From contig RDXN01000044.1 of the NCBI GenBank assembly GCA_004292855.1, forward strand, positions 45,233-109,232: a DNA stretch of 64,000 nt, read 5' to 3'. The stretch's first letter is position 1, and every line of letters begins with the position of its first letter. Below are positions 1 to 8,437 of the stretch, piece by piece. The position numbers and the translations under genes were made by a program. The notes beneath the pieces are model-generated. The model saw only the letters and a program-made list of their open reading frames with translations, was not told the DNA's origin and did not search any database. This DNA comes from Cytophagales bacterium. GTDB lineage: Bacteria > Bacteroidota > Bacteroidia > Cytophagales > Spirosomataceae.

Positions 1-1
1 C

Positions 2-454
2 ACTGAACTGGGTATGCGTGCTAAAACGCTCATGGATGAGGGCGTTTTGGTGCCCGACGAGGTTGTGATTGGCATGATTGATAGTAAGTTGAACGAAAAC
101 CAGTCGGCTCCCGGTTTCATTTTCGATGGGTTTCCTCGTACGGTGCCCCAAGCGGAGGCACTTGATGCGTTGTTGGCTACATACAATGAGCAGATTACGA
201 CCATGATCGCTTTGATTGTGGAAGAAGAGGAACTCACGCATCGGCTGTTGAACCGGGGCAAGTCGTCGGGTCGGCCCGACGATCAGAATGAGGATTTGAT
301 TCGGCGACGGGTCAATGAATACAACCAAAAAACAACACCCGTAGCCGGTTATTACAGCGGCCAAGGCAAGTACGCAGCGATTGATGGCGTGGGCGAGATC
401 GACGAGATTTTCGAAACCATTTGCCAGAAAATAGCCGATGCTCAGTCGAGCTAG
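2..454 (+). CDS. adk: Adenylate kinase, C-terminal part (5' end outside the window)
   Basis: Adenylate kinase interconverts ATP + AMP and 2 ADP in the cytoplasm. The frame is open from the first bases of the window, so the start and the P-loop lie upstream. Visible are the GFPRT block of the AMP/nucleotide-binding core (FDGFPRTVPQAEAL) and the lid/arginine region (RLLNRGKSSGRPDD, then RRRVNEY), which carry the catalytic arginines of the family. About 150 residues are seen of a protein usually near 190. The lid has no cysteines, so no zinc-binding lid is expected. obgE follows 60 bases downstream on the same strand, and the two may be co-transcribed. Confidence 0.93.
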   Translation, partial: TELGMRAKTLMDEGVLVPDEVVIGMIDSKLNENQSAPGFIFDGFPRTVPQAEALDALLATYNEQITTMIALIVEEEELTHRLLNRGKSSGRPDDQNEDLIRRRVNEYNQKTTPVAGYYSGQGKYAAIDGVGEIDEIFETICQKIADAQSS

Positions 455-514
455 TGCGCAACGGCCACCAAGGTATTGCTGTATGGATAGGGGAGAGGTG
501 GCTAAAACGAGAGC

Positions 515-1534
515 ATGGCATCATCGAATTTTATTGACTACGTTAAGATAAATTGCCGTTCGGGAGCCGGAGGAGCCGGTTCGTCGCATTTTAGGCGCGA
601 GAAACACGTGCCAAAAGGTGGCCCCGATGGGGGCGATGGCGGTCGGGGGGGGCACATTATTCTCCGGGGCAATTCGCAACACTGGACCCTGCTTCACCTG
701 AAATATCGTAAGCACATCAAGGCCGATCCCGGTAAGGGTGGAGAAGGTGGTCGCCGGACGGGGCACGAAGGCGAAGATGTGATTCTGGACGTACCACTCG
801 GCACCATTGCCCGCCTTGCGGAGACAGGTGAGCAAATTGCCGAAGTAACCACCGATGGGCAGGAGATTATTTTGCTGCCTGGCGGTCGGGGTGGTCTTGG
901 CAATGACCATTTCAAATCGCCAACTCAACAAGCCCCTCAATATTCCCAACCCGGCGAACCGGGTCAGGAAGAGTGGATTATTCTGGAATTAAAACTTCTG
1001 GCTGACGTAGGCCTGGTGGGTTTCCCGAATGCCGGAAAATCAACACTCTTGTCTGTTCTATCGGCGGCTCGTCCTGAAATCGCCGACTATCCATTTACAA
1101 CGCTGGTTCCTAATTTGGGTGTAGTTGCCTACCGCGATTTTAAGTCGTTTGTCATGGCCGACATTCCGGGCATCATCGAAGGCGCGTCGCAAGGCAAAGG
1201 CCTGGGACTGCGTTTTCTGCGCCACATTGAGCGCAATTCAGTGCTACTATTTATGGTGCCGGTCACGGCCGAAGACATTCGCGCTGAGTACAATACGCTT
1301 GTTAACGAACTACATCAGTACAACCCCGAACTTTCGGATAAAGACCGACTGTTGGCCATAACGCAAGTGGATTTGGTAACGGACGAGGAATTGGCTACGA
1401 TAAAAAAGACGTTACCTGATCGTATCAAGACCGTCTTTATTTCGGCGGTGCAACAGCAGGGGCTTACCGAATTGAAAGACGCCATTTGGCAAACATTATT
1501 GGAGGCACAACCCCCTGTTGAGACCGAAGGATAA
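515..1534 (+). CDS. obgE: Obg/CgtA-family GTPase
   Basis: Obg is an essential ribosome-associated GTPase acting in 50S assembly and stress control. The 339-residue protein has the glycine-rich Obg fold (about 1-158), then a G domain with the P-loop GFPNAGKST (about 168-176) and switch [12 protein letters not shown]. Odd: the G4 position reads TQVD in [10 protein letters not shown] rather than the canonical NKxD guanine-specificity motif. Bacteroidota Obg proteins often deviate here (from memory), so this is probably lineage-specific rather than damage. There is no long C-terminal OCT extension. The ATG has a purine-rich GAGAG just upstream. It lies 60 bases after adk. Confidence 0.95.
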   Translation: MASSNFIDYVKINCRSGAGGAGSSHFRREKHVPKGGPDGGDGGRGGHIILRGNSQHWTLLHLKYRKHIKADPGKGGEGGRRTGHEGEDVILDVPLGTIARLAETGEQIAEVTTDGQEIILLPGGRGGLGNDHFKSPTQQAPQYSQPGEPGQEEWIILELKLLADVGLVGFPNAGKSTLLSVLSAARPEIADYPFTTLVPNLGVVAYRDFKSFVMADIPGIIEGASQGKGLGLRFLRHIERNSVLLFMVPVTAEDIRAEYNTLVNELHQYNPELSDKDRLLAITQVDLVTDEELATIKKTLPDRIKTVFISAVQQQGLTELKDAIWQTLLEAQPPVETEG

Positions 1535-1575
1535 GTTTTTCACCCTCCTTGTAAACAAGTAGAGTTACTTTGCTC

Positions 1576-4347
1576 ATGATGAAAAATTTTACGTTCTGGG
1601 CAGCTCTCACCAAGCTGCTTCTCTTTTCTTTAGCGGTATCTGCACAGATTCAAATCACTTTTCCCACGACGCGTGCCGTTTTTCAACGAAATACGGCCAA
1701 TCAGGCGACCGTTCGGGTGGCTGGTTTTTACACAACCGCGTTAAACCGCGTTGAAGCCCGCCTTACGGCTATTAACGGTGGCACAAGCATTGACTGGCGA
1801 ACGGTACAAAACAACCCGTCGGGGGGTAGCTTCGTAGGCGAGCTAACTGGCGTAACGGGCGGCTGGTATCGGCTCGAAGTCCGGGGAGTTTTCAACGATC
1901 AGATTGTAGGTGGTTCCACGCTGGAGCCGGTTGGCGTTGGCGAGGTATTTATTATTGCCGGACAGTCGAACGCACAGGGCGACCGCCCCACGGGTTTGCC
2001 CGCCAGCGACGACCGGGTTAACGCGGCTATCGTAGGTCAGCAAAACGAATCTGTTACTGATCCGGGTTATCCTGTTTTTAGCAAGGTTGACAATAATATC
2101 GTGGTGGCCCCACGAGGTAACGGTCCTTATTATTGGGGTCGTTTGGGCGATTTGTTGGTACAACGCTTGGGTGTCCCGGTAATGTACTTCAACGTGGGCT
2201 GGGGGGCAACAACGGTTAGAAACTGGCGTGAAAGTGCCGAAACCGGACAGACTACCTATGTGTATTCTGGAACGCCAATGCCGCGCAGTCAACCATACGC
2301 GAATCTGAAGCAGGCAGCTCAATTCTATGCAAACATGTATGGGCTACGGGCCATTCTCTGGCATCAGGGAGAAGCTGATAACTTCACAAACACAACGACT
2401 GACCAATATGCTGGTGATTTGCTGTGGTTGGTGAACAGAATCCGTCAGGAAACAGGCAAAAATGTACCGTGGGTGATTTCGCGGGCCTCATTTGATAATG
2501 ATCTGGCAGTATTTGGCCGCGCCAAGAACGCGAACGTGATTGCGGGGCAGAATGCAGTTATAAACCCGTCGGGGGGCGTTTTTCCCGGACCTACCACTGA
2601 TGATTTTATTACAACGGCTGACCGTCGTGACAACACACACCTTTCAGATCTAGGACTCACGAAGGTGGCGGCTCAGTGGAATGATGTTTTAAACGACAAT
2701 TTTTTTAACAACGCTCAGGCTATTCCACCTGCTCCTATACCAACTATCTCAACGGGTTGCCCCGGAAACAACCGCGTTACGTTTACGCCGAGCGCGCCGT
2801 TTTCGAGTGTTGTTTGGGAGACGATCAACGATCAGGGGCAGGTTACGGGCACCGAGGGCGGGCCAAGCATTACCAAAAGTGCCGGACCAACCCGTTATCG
2901 GGCTAAAGTGCGCGATGGTTTGGGCAATGTGAGCTACACAGGAGCCGTGCGTGTGTCTGATGGTCCAAGTATTGCGGCATCAGGGCCAACAACCTTTTGC
3001 GAGGGCGGAGCCGTGAACATCACGGCCAACTTTGACAATAACATTTCGTTTGTAAACGCACAGAGCAACGCCGTTGTCGGTACGAACCGCACCTTGACGG
3101 CCTCGGCGTCGGGGAGTTTCTTTGCCCGGTATCGGGATGTGAGTGGTTGCGATTTCAACTCATCACCCATCAGCGTGCAGGTGAACACGAACCCACCCGC
3201 ACCCGTGATTGCCAACGACCGCCCCACTACGTTCTGTGAGGGAGACAATACCACGCTCCGGGCCAACATCGACAACGTTCGCTACAATTGGACTTCTGGC
3301 GATAACAGTCAGGCAATTACCGTTCGTCGGGGGGGCACCTATCAGTTGACCGTCACAAACGGGAATGGCTGTACCTCGCCCCAATCGAACGCAGTTACGG
3401 TGGTTGTAAATCCAAATCCGGCGCAACCAACCATCGCTGCAAATGGCCCCACTACGTTTTGCGCCGACCGGAACGTGACACTCACGGCCCCCGAAAGCGC
3501 GTCGTATGCGTGGAGTACGGGGGCAAACACACGCTCGATCACGATAAACCGGGCAGAGAGTTTCTCCGTTCGGGTCCGTAATCAGTTCAATTGTGTATCG
3601 GCAGAGTCGCCATCGCTCACAGTTCGGGTGAATCCGTTGCCCAACGCACCAACCATTACAGCGTTGGGGCAAACCACATTCTGCGAGGGGAGTCAGGTAA
3701 CGTTAAGTGCCTCAAACGGTTCGCGCACATTTTGGTCGTCGGGCGATTCGACACAAACCGTAGTAGCCCGCACAACCGGGAGCTACACAGCCCGGAGTCG
3801 CGACAACAACGGGTGTATTTCACCCCAAAGTAATGCCGTGACGGTTACGGCACGGCCTGTTCCCGGCACACCAACCGTAAACCAGATTGGTACATTTACG
3901 CTGCAAGCCCTTAGCTCGTCGAATGGAAACGCAACTTACAGGTGGTATCGCGGAGCCGACTCGCTGAATCTGCAAACGCCTGTTATCAAAGCGGGTTTGT
4001 CGGGGGCGTATCGAGCACGAACCTACATCGTGTACGGCCCGACCCTGACGTGCTATTCGGCCTTTTCGCCCAATTTCACCTATACTGTCGATCCAAGTTT
4101 CAACGGCCTGAGCATATATCCAAATCCTTCGCCTGCGCAGCAGATTACTGTTGAGACATTGGAGAATATTCAGAATGCCACCGTTACACTGTACACTCTT
4201 CTGGGGCAGGAAGCCGCTTCGTTTTCGGTGCCTCAGTTTTCTGAACGGCTGTTACTGAACCTCTCGACTTTAGCCCCTGGTCAATACCTACTACAGGTTA
4301 GAGCCGCCAATTTCAACGTTTCTAAGCGAATTCTGATAGGAATGTAA
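1576..4347 (+). CDS. Secreted SGNH/sialate-O-acetylesterase-like protein with repeat domains and T9SS sorting tail
   Basis: Predicted secreted carbohydrate-esterase-type protein of 923 residues. After a signal peptide ending near VSAQ comes a domain starting IQITFPTTRAVFQRN. Next is a SASA/DUF303 type SGNH hydrolase region with the nucleophile block GQSNAQG, the block LWHQGEADN, and a late DNTHLS that could supply the Asp/His. Residues about 470-755 hold four tandem repeats opening with (P/Q)TTFC. The end, from YPNPSPAQ to KRILIG, is a type A Por/T9SS C-terminal sorting domain, so export across the outer membrane is expected. An upstream TTG is in frame, but ATG 1576 (or the adjacent ATG 1579) suits the signal peptide better. 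The substrate is unknown. The next gene is a paralogue. Confidence 0.85.
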   Translation: MMKNFTFWAALTKLLLFSLAVSAQIQITFPTTRAVFQRNTANQATVRVAGFYTTALNRVEARLTAINGGTSIDWRTVQNNPSGGSFVGELTGVTGGWYRLEVRGVFNDQIVGGSTLEPVGVGEVFIIAGQSNAQGDRPTGLPASDDRVNAAIVGQQNESVTDPGYPVFSKVDNNIVVAPRGNGPYYWGRLGDLLVQRLGVPVMYFNVGWGATTVRNWRESAETGQTTYVYSGTPMPRSQPYANLKQAAQFYANMYGLRAILWHQGEADNFTNTTTDQYAGDLLWLVNRIRQETGKNVPWVISRASFDNDLAVFGRAKNANVIAGQNAVINPSGGVFPGPTTDDFITTADRRDNTHLSDLGLTKVAAQWNDVLNDNFFNNAQAIPPAPIPTISTGCPGNNRVTFTPSAPFSSVVWETINDQGQVTGTEGGPSITKSAGPTRYRAKVRDGLGNVSYTGAVRVSDGPSIAASGPTTFCEGGAVNITANFDNNISFVNAQSNAVVGTNRTLTASASGSFFARYRDVSGCDFNSSPISVQVNTNPPAPVIANDRPTTFCEGDNTTLRANIDNVRYNWTSGDNSQAITVRRGGTYQLTVTNGNGCTSPQSNAVTVVVNPNPAQPTIAANGPTTFCADRNVTLTAPESASYAWSTGANTRSITINRAESFSVRVRNQFNCVSAESPSLTVRVNPLPNAPTITALGQTTFCEGSQVTLSASNGSRTFWSSGDSTQTVVARTTGSYTARSRDNNGCISPQSNAVTVTARPVPGTPTVNQIGTFTLQALSSSNGNATYRWYRGADSLNLQTPVIKAGLSGAYRARTYIVYGPTLTCYSAFSPNFTYTVDPSFNGLSIYPNPSPAQQITVETLENIQNATVTLYTLLGQEAASFSVPQFSERLLLNLSTLAPGQYLLQVRAANFNVSKRILIGM
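2983..3845 (+). repeat. Four tandem Ig/PKD-like protein repeats
   Basis: Repeat units begin at about 2983, 3220, 3445 and 3667, spaced 237, 225 and 222 bases. Each opens with a PTTFC/QTTFC block and continues to a W-S-T/S-G strand and an 'NGC.SPQSNAVTV'-like end. They are diverged at nucleotide level, so this is an old in-frame duplication forming a stalk between catalytic domain and sorting tail. Confidence 0.75.
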
Positions 4348-4382
4348 ACCGAAGAAAATTTTTAAATGTGTGTTTTCCTGGC

Positions 4383-4414
4383 AAAAACCCCGGTCTATAA
4401 GCCGGGGTTTTTGC
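4383..4414 (+). terminator. Rho-independent terminator
   Basis: Perfect 11-bp stem (4383-4393 with 4402-4412), 8-base loop, A-rich 5' side and T run in the 3' arm. It ends the first esterase transcript. The A/T symmetry would also allow some termination from the other strand. Confidence 0.85.
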
Positions 4415-4436
4415 TGTCCGATAGATAAAAGATGAA

Positions 4437-4465
4437 TTGTATTTTATAAAGGCATACTAATTTTG
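4437..4465 (+). promoter_or_regulatory. Bacteroidota sigma-A type promoter for the second esterase gene
   Basis: TTG at 4437-4439, 18-base spacer, then TAATTTTG (4458-4465), a perfect match to TAnnTTTG. It lies after the terminator and about 120 bases before the ATG at 4589, leaving a long untranslated leader. Confidence 0.6.
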
Positions 4466-4588
4466 TGCGTTACGAGTTATTTTCTTTTGGAGTCAACCTT
4501 GCGCAAGCTTATCTAAAAAATGATGGCTCTTCAATTAGTTTGGGATGATTTTTGAAGGGCTAGTTAGTTAAGCTTGCTAAACACCTAT

Positions 4589-6727
4589 ATGAAACAAATC
4601 ATACAACGAGCGTGCTGGGCGATAGTGATCGGTTTTGGCTTGCTGACTACCAAAGCAGCAGCACAAATTATACGGATCACCTATCCTGAAACGCGTGCCG
4701 TTTTTCAGCGCAACCTCGATCAGACGTCTAACATATACGTTTCCGGCAACTTTTATCAGCCAACTGATAGTGTTCAGGCGCGATTGGTGGCCGAGAATCC
4801 CGGACAGGGCCTGGCAACCAATTGGCAAACGGTGCAACGAAACCCACAGGCCGGAATTTTTCAGGGATCGGTGCGAGGCACGACGGGCTGGTATCGGTTG
4901 GAAGTACGAGCCTTTGCCGGACGCGAAGTCATCGGCGAGGATGTAGTCCGCAAGATCGGTATTGGTGAGGTGTTCATTGTAACGGGGCAATCGAATGCAC
5001 AGGGTTTCCAGGATCTGGGGGCCGTTGGTGCCACCGACGACCGCGTGAACTGCGTTGACTACGATAACACCAAAGACAATTCCCTTGCCGATCCACCCGC
5101 GCCCAAGTTTCAGCAATTAAGCGCGAGTGCCTTGATTGGTCCCCGTGGGCAGAGCGCGTGGTGCTGGGGGATTTTGGGTGATCAAATTGCCCGACAATAC
5201 AATTGTCCCGTGTTGTTCATTAACACGGCCTGGGCCGGCACGACCATTCGGAACTGGACCGAGAGTGCGGACGGCAAGCAAACCAAGAACATCTTCCGAA
5301 TTGGCACCCCCGACGAGAATTTCCCCACGGGTATGCCCTACGGCAACTTGATCAATGCTATCCGGTATTATTGCTCTTTGTTTGGCTTGCGGGCCGTTTT
5401 GTGGCAGCAGGGCGAAACCGATAATATTCCGCTCAATTTGGGTCGTCAAGAGTATTCAACGCTCATGCAGTACCTGATCAACAAAACCCGCTCCGATACT
5501 GACCGGTATCCGGCCTGGATTTTGGCTCGCTCGTCATATAATCAGGGCAAAACAAGTTCAAACATTGTTCAGGCGCAGAGCGACGTTATTAACGTGTACA
5601 ACAACAACGTGTTGCCCGGCCCTTTTACTGACCCCATTCAGATCCCGCGCCCCGGCGACGATGTTCACTTTGGGGGCGATGGGTTGCGTCAGTTGGCACA
5701 AGCGTGGTACAACAGCATGGGGCCGGTATTTTTTGCCAGTTCGTTACCACTTTTGCCCTTGCCACAACCAAGTATTACAACTGCTTGTGCTACAAACGGT
5801 AGCACCGTAACGCTGCGTTTGCCCGACGGCTACACGAACTATACCTGGCGCACAGGCGAGAAGACCCAAACGCTCACCGTAACCACCCCCGGTGTGTACC
5901 GAGCCACGACCAAAGATTTGAAGGGAAACACCTATTTGTCGCCTGCCGTTGAGATCACAACACCTATTCAGCCAACGCCCCCTACTGTGGTCTTGGGGCG
6001 GCAACCGGGGCAAGCGGCCACAGGCGAACAGCAAGTTTGCACCGACTCGGTGCTGACATTGGTAGCAACCTCACCCGTGAACAATCGGCTTGTTTGGAAC
6101 ACCGGAGCCGTAGGCCGTACACTGTCGGTTGGGGCGGCTGGGGTTTATACGGTGCAGGCTACAAACTTGTTCGGTTGTCGCTCGGTAGCTTCGGCACCCG
6201 TTAATCTGGTGGTGCGGCCCCGGCTTGTGGTGCCAACCATTTCGCAGGCGGGTACGTACTCACTCAAAGCCGAGGTCCCCACAAGTTCGGGGTTTGGTGA
6301 CCTGTTCGACTGGCGTCGGGGTATCAACGCGCTTCAAAATCAGAATACGTCGGTGGCCAAAGTGGGTAGCAGTGGGCAGTATAGCGCACGGGCCAAAACC
6401 ATTTATACGCTCGCTAACGGTAGCAGTATTACCTGTTATTCGAGCTTCTCAAGCCCGTTCGACTATGTTCTCAATGAAGCTGATCAGGGTATGAGTGTGT
6501 ATCCAAACCCCTCGCGCGACGGCAACGTGTATGTAGAAACCCTCGAAGACCTGCCCAATGCTGAGATCAATGTGTACACGTTAGCAGGGCAATTGGTGTT
6601 TACCAAAAAAGTAAACTCACTCAACACCCGGCAATGGTTACCCCTGACCACAATGGGCAAGGGACAATATGTCGCACAGGTTCGGTCGGCGGGTTACAAT
6701 GTAGCCAAACGCTTTGTTATTGACTAG
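4589..6727 (+). CDS. Second secreted SGNH/sialate-O-acetylesterase-like protein with T9SS tail
   Basis: Paralogue (712 residues) of the preceding gene, with the same architecture: signal peptide ending AAAQ, an opening IRITYPETRAVFQRN, nucleophile block GQSNAQG, block LWQQGETDN, late GDDVHFGGDG, and a shortened repeat region with two to three Ig-like units. The T9SS type A sorting domain runs from VYPNPSRDG to AKRFVID. ATG 4589 is preferred over an in-frame TTG at 4574 because it begins the signal peptide MKQIIQRACW. It is flanked by its own promoter and terminator, so it is regulated independently of its neighbour. It presumably acts on an acylated glycan outside the cell; the substrate is unknown. 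Confidence 0.84.
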   Translation: MKQIIQRACWAIVIGFGLLTTKAAAQIIRITYPETRAVFQRNLDQTSNIYVSGNFYQPTDSVQARLVAENPGQGLATNWQTVQRNPQAGIFQGSVRGTTGWYRLEVRAFAGREVIGEDVVRKIGIGEVFIVTGQSNAQGFQDLGAVGATDDRVNCVDYDNTKDNSLADPPAPKFQQLSASALIGPRGQSAWCWGILGDQIARQYNCPVLFINTAWAGTTIRNWTESADGKQTKNIFRIGTPDENFPTGMPYGNLINAIRYYCSLFGLRAVLWQQGETDNIPLNLGRQEYSTLMQYLINKTRSDTDRYPAWILARSSYNQGKTSSNIVQAQSDVINVYNNNVLPGPFTDPIQIPRPGDDVHFGGDGLRQLAQAWYNSMGPVFFASSLPLLPLPQPSITTACATNGSTVTLRLPDGYTNYTWRTGEKTQTLTVTTPGVYRATTKDLKGNTYLSPAVEITTPIQPTPPTVVLGRQPGQAATGEQQVCTDSVLTLVATSPVNNRLVWNTGAVGRTLSVGAAGVYTVQATNLFGCRSVASAPVNLVVRPRLVVPTISQAGTYSLKAEVPTSSGFGDLFDWRRGINALQNQNTSVAKVGSSGQYSARAKTIYTLANGSSITCYSSFSSPFDYVLNEADQGMSVYPNPSRDGNVYVETLEDLPNAEINVYTLAGQLVFTKKVNSLNTRQWLPLTTMGKGQYVAQVRSAGYNVAKRFVID

Positions 6728-6752
6728 TCAAAACCTTCTGGATAAAGCAGGG

Positions 6753-6779
6753 AGCCTTCTCGTTTGAGAAGGCTTTTTG
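6753..6779 (+). terminator. Rho-independent terminator
   Basis: Perfect 9-bp stem (6753-6761 with 6766-6774), GTTT loop, then a T run. It separates the second esterase from the nuo operon. Confidence 0.88.
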
Positions 6780-6867
6780 TCTTTCATAACTTTTCTGCCA
6801 AACAGTCGGTTAAACCGCTGTGTCTAATTTATGCTTAACTTGCGCCGTAATTTAGAGAGGAGAAATT

Positions 6868-7239
6868 ATGAATGCAGCCTACGTACCATCGGACTATCTA
6901 CCGGTGTTTGTTCAACTCCTGCTGGCCCTTGGTTTTATCGTTACAACGATGATCGTAACGCACTCCATTGGCCCAAAACGGAAGAGTCAGAAGAAAGACG
7001 ACCCGTTCGAGTGTGGAATTCCAGTTGTTGGTGATGCCCGTACTCCCATTTCAATCAAATATTTCCTAATTGCCATTTTGTTTGTTCTGTTCGATGTGGA
7101 GGTCATTTTTATGTACCCCTGGGCCGTGAACTTTAAGCAATTAGGCTGGTTTGGTTTTGTTGAAATGGTGCTATTTATGGGCTTGTTACTGGCGGGTTTT
7201 TACTACATCATTCGCAAGGGAATTTTGAAGTGGGAATAG
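6868..7239 (+). CDS. nuoA: NADH-quinone oxidoreductase subunit A
   Basis: Membrane subunit of complex I, which couples NADH oxidation to quinone reduction and ion pumping. The 123-residue protein has three hydrophobic segments and the family block DPFECGIP in the first loop, followed by ISIKYFLIAILFVLFDVEVIF. A strong GAGAGGAG ribosome binding site precedes the ATG at 6868. It is the first gene of the nuo cluster. No convincing promoter was found directly upstream, although a terminator lies about 90 bases before it. Confidence 0.96.
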   Translation: MNAAYVPSDYLPVFVQLLLALGFIVTTMIVTHSIGPKRKSQKKDDPFECGIPVVGDARTPISIKYFLIAILFVLFDVEVIFMYPWAVNFKQLGWFGFVEMVLFMGLLLAGFYYIIRKGILKWE

Positions 7240-7253
7240 ATGCCCTCAGACAA

Positions 7254-7281
7254 ATTATAACGACACACAAATCGTTATAAT
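7254..7281. repeat. 10-bp perfect inverted repeat between nuoA and nuoB
   Basis: ATTATAACGA (7254-7263) pairs perfectly with TCGTTATAAT (7272-7281) across an 8-base loop. There is no T run, so this is not a standard terminator. It could be an mRNA processing or stability element, or an operator. Confidence 0.6.
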
Positions 7282-7307
7282 CTAACATAGCAATACTCGC
7301 TAAACAG

Positions 7308-7853
7308 ATGTCAACAAGCGTTAAAATGGTCGAAGCTCCTCCTAGTTACGATGGGGCGGGTTTTTCGGCAACCTCTCTCGATAAGGTAATTGGAATGGCC
7401 CGTGCCAACTCGTTATGGCCGTTGCCGTTCGCTACGTCCTGCTGTGGTATCGAGTTCATGGCCACAATGGGTTCACACTACGACTTTGCTCGGTTTGGCT
7501 CGGAGCGACCAAGCTTCTCGCCCCGCCAAGCCGATTTGCTCATGGTGATGGGAACAATTGCCAAGAAGATGGCTCCAATCGTGAAGCAGGTGTATCTGCA
7601 AATGGCCGAGCCTCGCTGGGTGATTGCGATGGGAGCCTGTGCTTCAAGTGGGGGTATTTTCGATACCTACAGCGTGTTGCAGGGCATTGATCGGATCATA
7701 CCTGTCGACGTGTATATTCCCGGTTGCCCACCCCGCCCTGAGCAGGTGATTGACGGACTGATGCAAATTCAGGAATTGGCCCGAAACGAGTCGCTCCGCC
7801 GACGTAATACCGACGAATACAGTTTGCTACTCAATTCTTACGGAATACAATAA
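7308..7853 (+). CDS. nuoB: NADH-quinone oxidoreductase subunit B
   Basis: NuoB carries the terminal [4Fe-4S] cluster N2 that hands electrons to quinone at the NuoB/NuoD interface of the peripheral arm. The 181-residue protein shows the N2 ligand pattern: adjacent cysteines in ATSCCGIEFM, a cysteine in MGACASSGG and one in PGCPPRPE. The extended N-terminus (MSTSVKMVEAPPS) is hydrophilic. It lies 68 bases after nuoA, with the short inverted repeat between them. Confidence 0.97.
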   Translation: MSTSVKMVEAPPSYDGAGFSATSLDKVIGMARANSLWPLPFATSCCGIEFMATMGSHYDFARFGSERPSFSPRQADLLMVMGTIAKKMAPIVKQVYLQMAEPRWVIAMGACASSGGIFDTYSVLQGIDRIIPVDVYIPGCPPRPEQVIDGLMQIQELARNESLRRRNTDEYSLLLNSYGIQ

Positions 7854-7855
7854 AG

Positions 7856-7934
7856 AGTGAAAGAGTGAATGGGTGAAAGAGCGAAACAAGCTCCTGACCG
7901 CCCTTTCACTCTTTCACCCATTCACTCTTTCACT
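7856..7934. repeat. Long inverted repeat of octamer units abutting the nuoC start
   Basis: Arms 7856-7886 and 7904-7934 pair over 31 positions with one mismatch, with a 17-base spacer. From 7855 the left arm is four tandem octamers of consensus GAGTGAAA (GAGTGAAA, GAGTGAAT, GGGTGAAA, GAGCGAAA). The right arm ends at the base before the nuoC ATG, so the whole leader of nuoC would be base-paired. There is no T run, hence not a typical terminator. Confidence 0.9.
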
Positions 7935-8435
7935 ATGCTAACCAACGAAGCGGTTGCTCAGGATATTATCGGGCGTTTTGGCGAGTCGGTATCCGACTTC
8001 GACGACCCGTTCGACCTGTTGACACTGACCGTAAGCCGGGAGCAACTGATCCCATTATTGCAGTACCTGAGAGACCACAAAACGTTTCAGATTGGTTTCC
8101 TGACCGATCTGACGGGGGTTCATTATCCCGATAGCCCTGGTCGCGAGTTTTGTGTCGTGTATCACTTACACAGTCTGATTAATAATTACCGGATTCGACT
8201 GAAAGTGTTTGTAGCCGAAGACGATATTCACATTCCTACGGCTACGGTGATTTACGAATCGGCCAACTGGATGGAGCGCGAGACGTTCGACTTCTTCGGG
8301 ATTATCTTTGACGGACACCCCAAACTGGAACGCATCCTGAACATGGACGAAATGGATTACTTCCCCATGCGCAAGCAATATCCACTGGAAGACGGTACGC
8401 GTGAAGACAAAATTGACGCACTATTCGGACGATAA
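7935..8435 (+). CDS. nuoC: NADH-quinone oxidoreductase subunit C
   Basis: The 30-kDa-type peripheral-arm subunit of complex I, here as a separate 166-residue protein rather than a NuoCD fusion. It carries the family signature near the C-terminus: ETFDFFGIIFDGHPKLERI followed by DYFPMRKQYPLED. The open frame extends upstream to 7869, but that extension is the translated inverted repeat. The real start is ATG 7935 (MLTNEAVAQD), directly after the repeat. No Shine-Dalgarno sequence is free in front of it. nuoD begins two bases after the stop. Confidence 0.95.
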   Translation: MLTNEAVAQDIIGRFGESVSDFDDPFDLLTLTVSREQLIPLLQYLRDHKTFQIGFLTDLTGVHYPDSPGREFCVVYHLHSLINNYRIRLKVFVAEDDIHIPTATVIYESANWMERETFDFFGIIFDGHPKLERILNMDEMDYFPMRKQYPLEDGTREDKIDALFGR

Positions 8436-8437
8436 AC

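Noticed and set aside
1549..1573. Possible promoter (TTG and TTACTTTG) in front of the first esterase
   Set aside because: Spacing of 14 bases is too short, and transcription would start at the ATG; the -7 element also has a mismatch.
6831..7034. 67-codon frame upstream of and overlapping nuoA
   Set aside because: It overlaps the nuoA ribosome binding site and gene in another frame and has no recognisable content.
7869..7934. N-terminal extension of NuoC
   Set aside because: It would be encoded by the octamer inverted repeat; the family start is ATG 7935.
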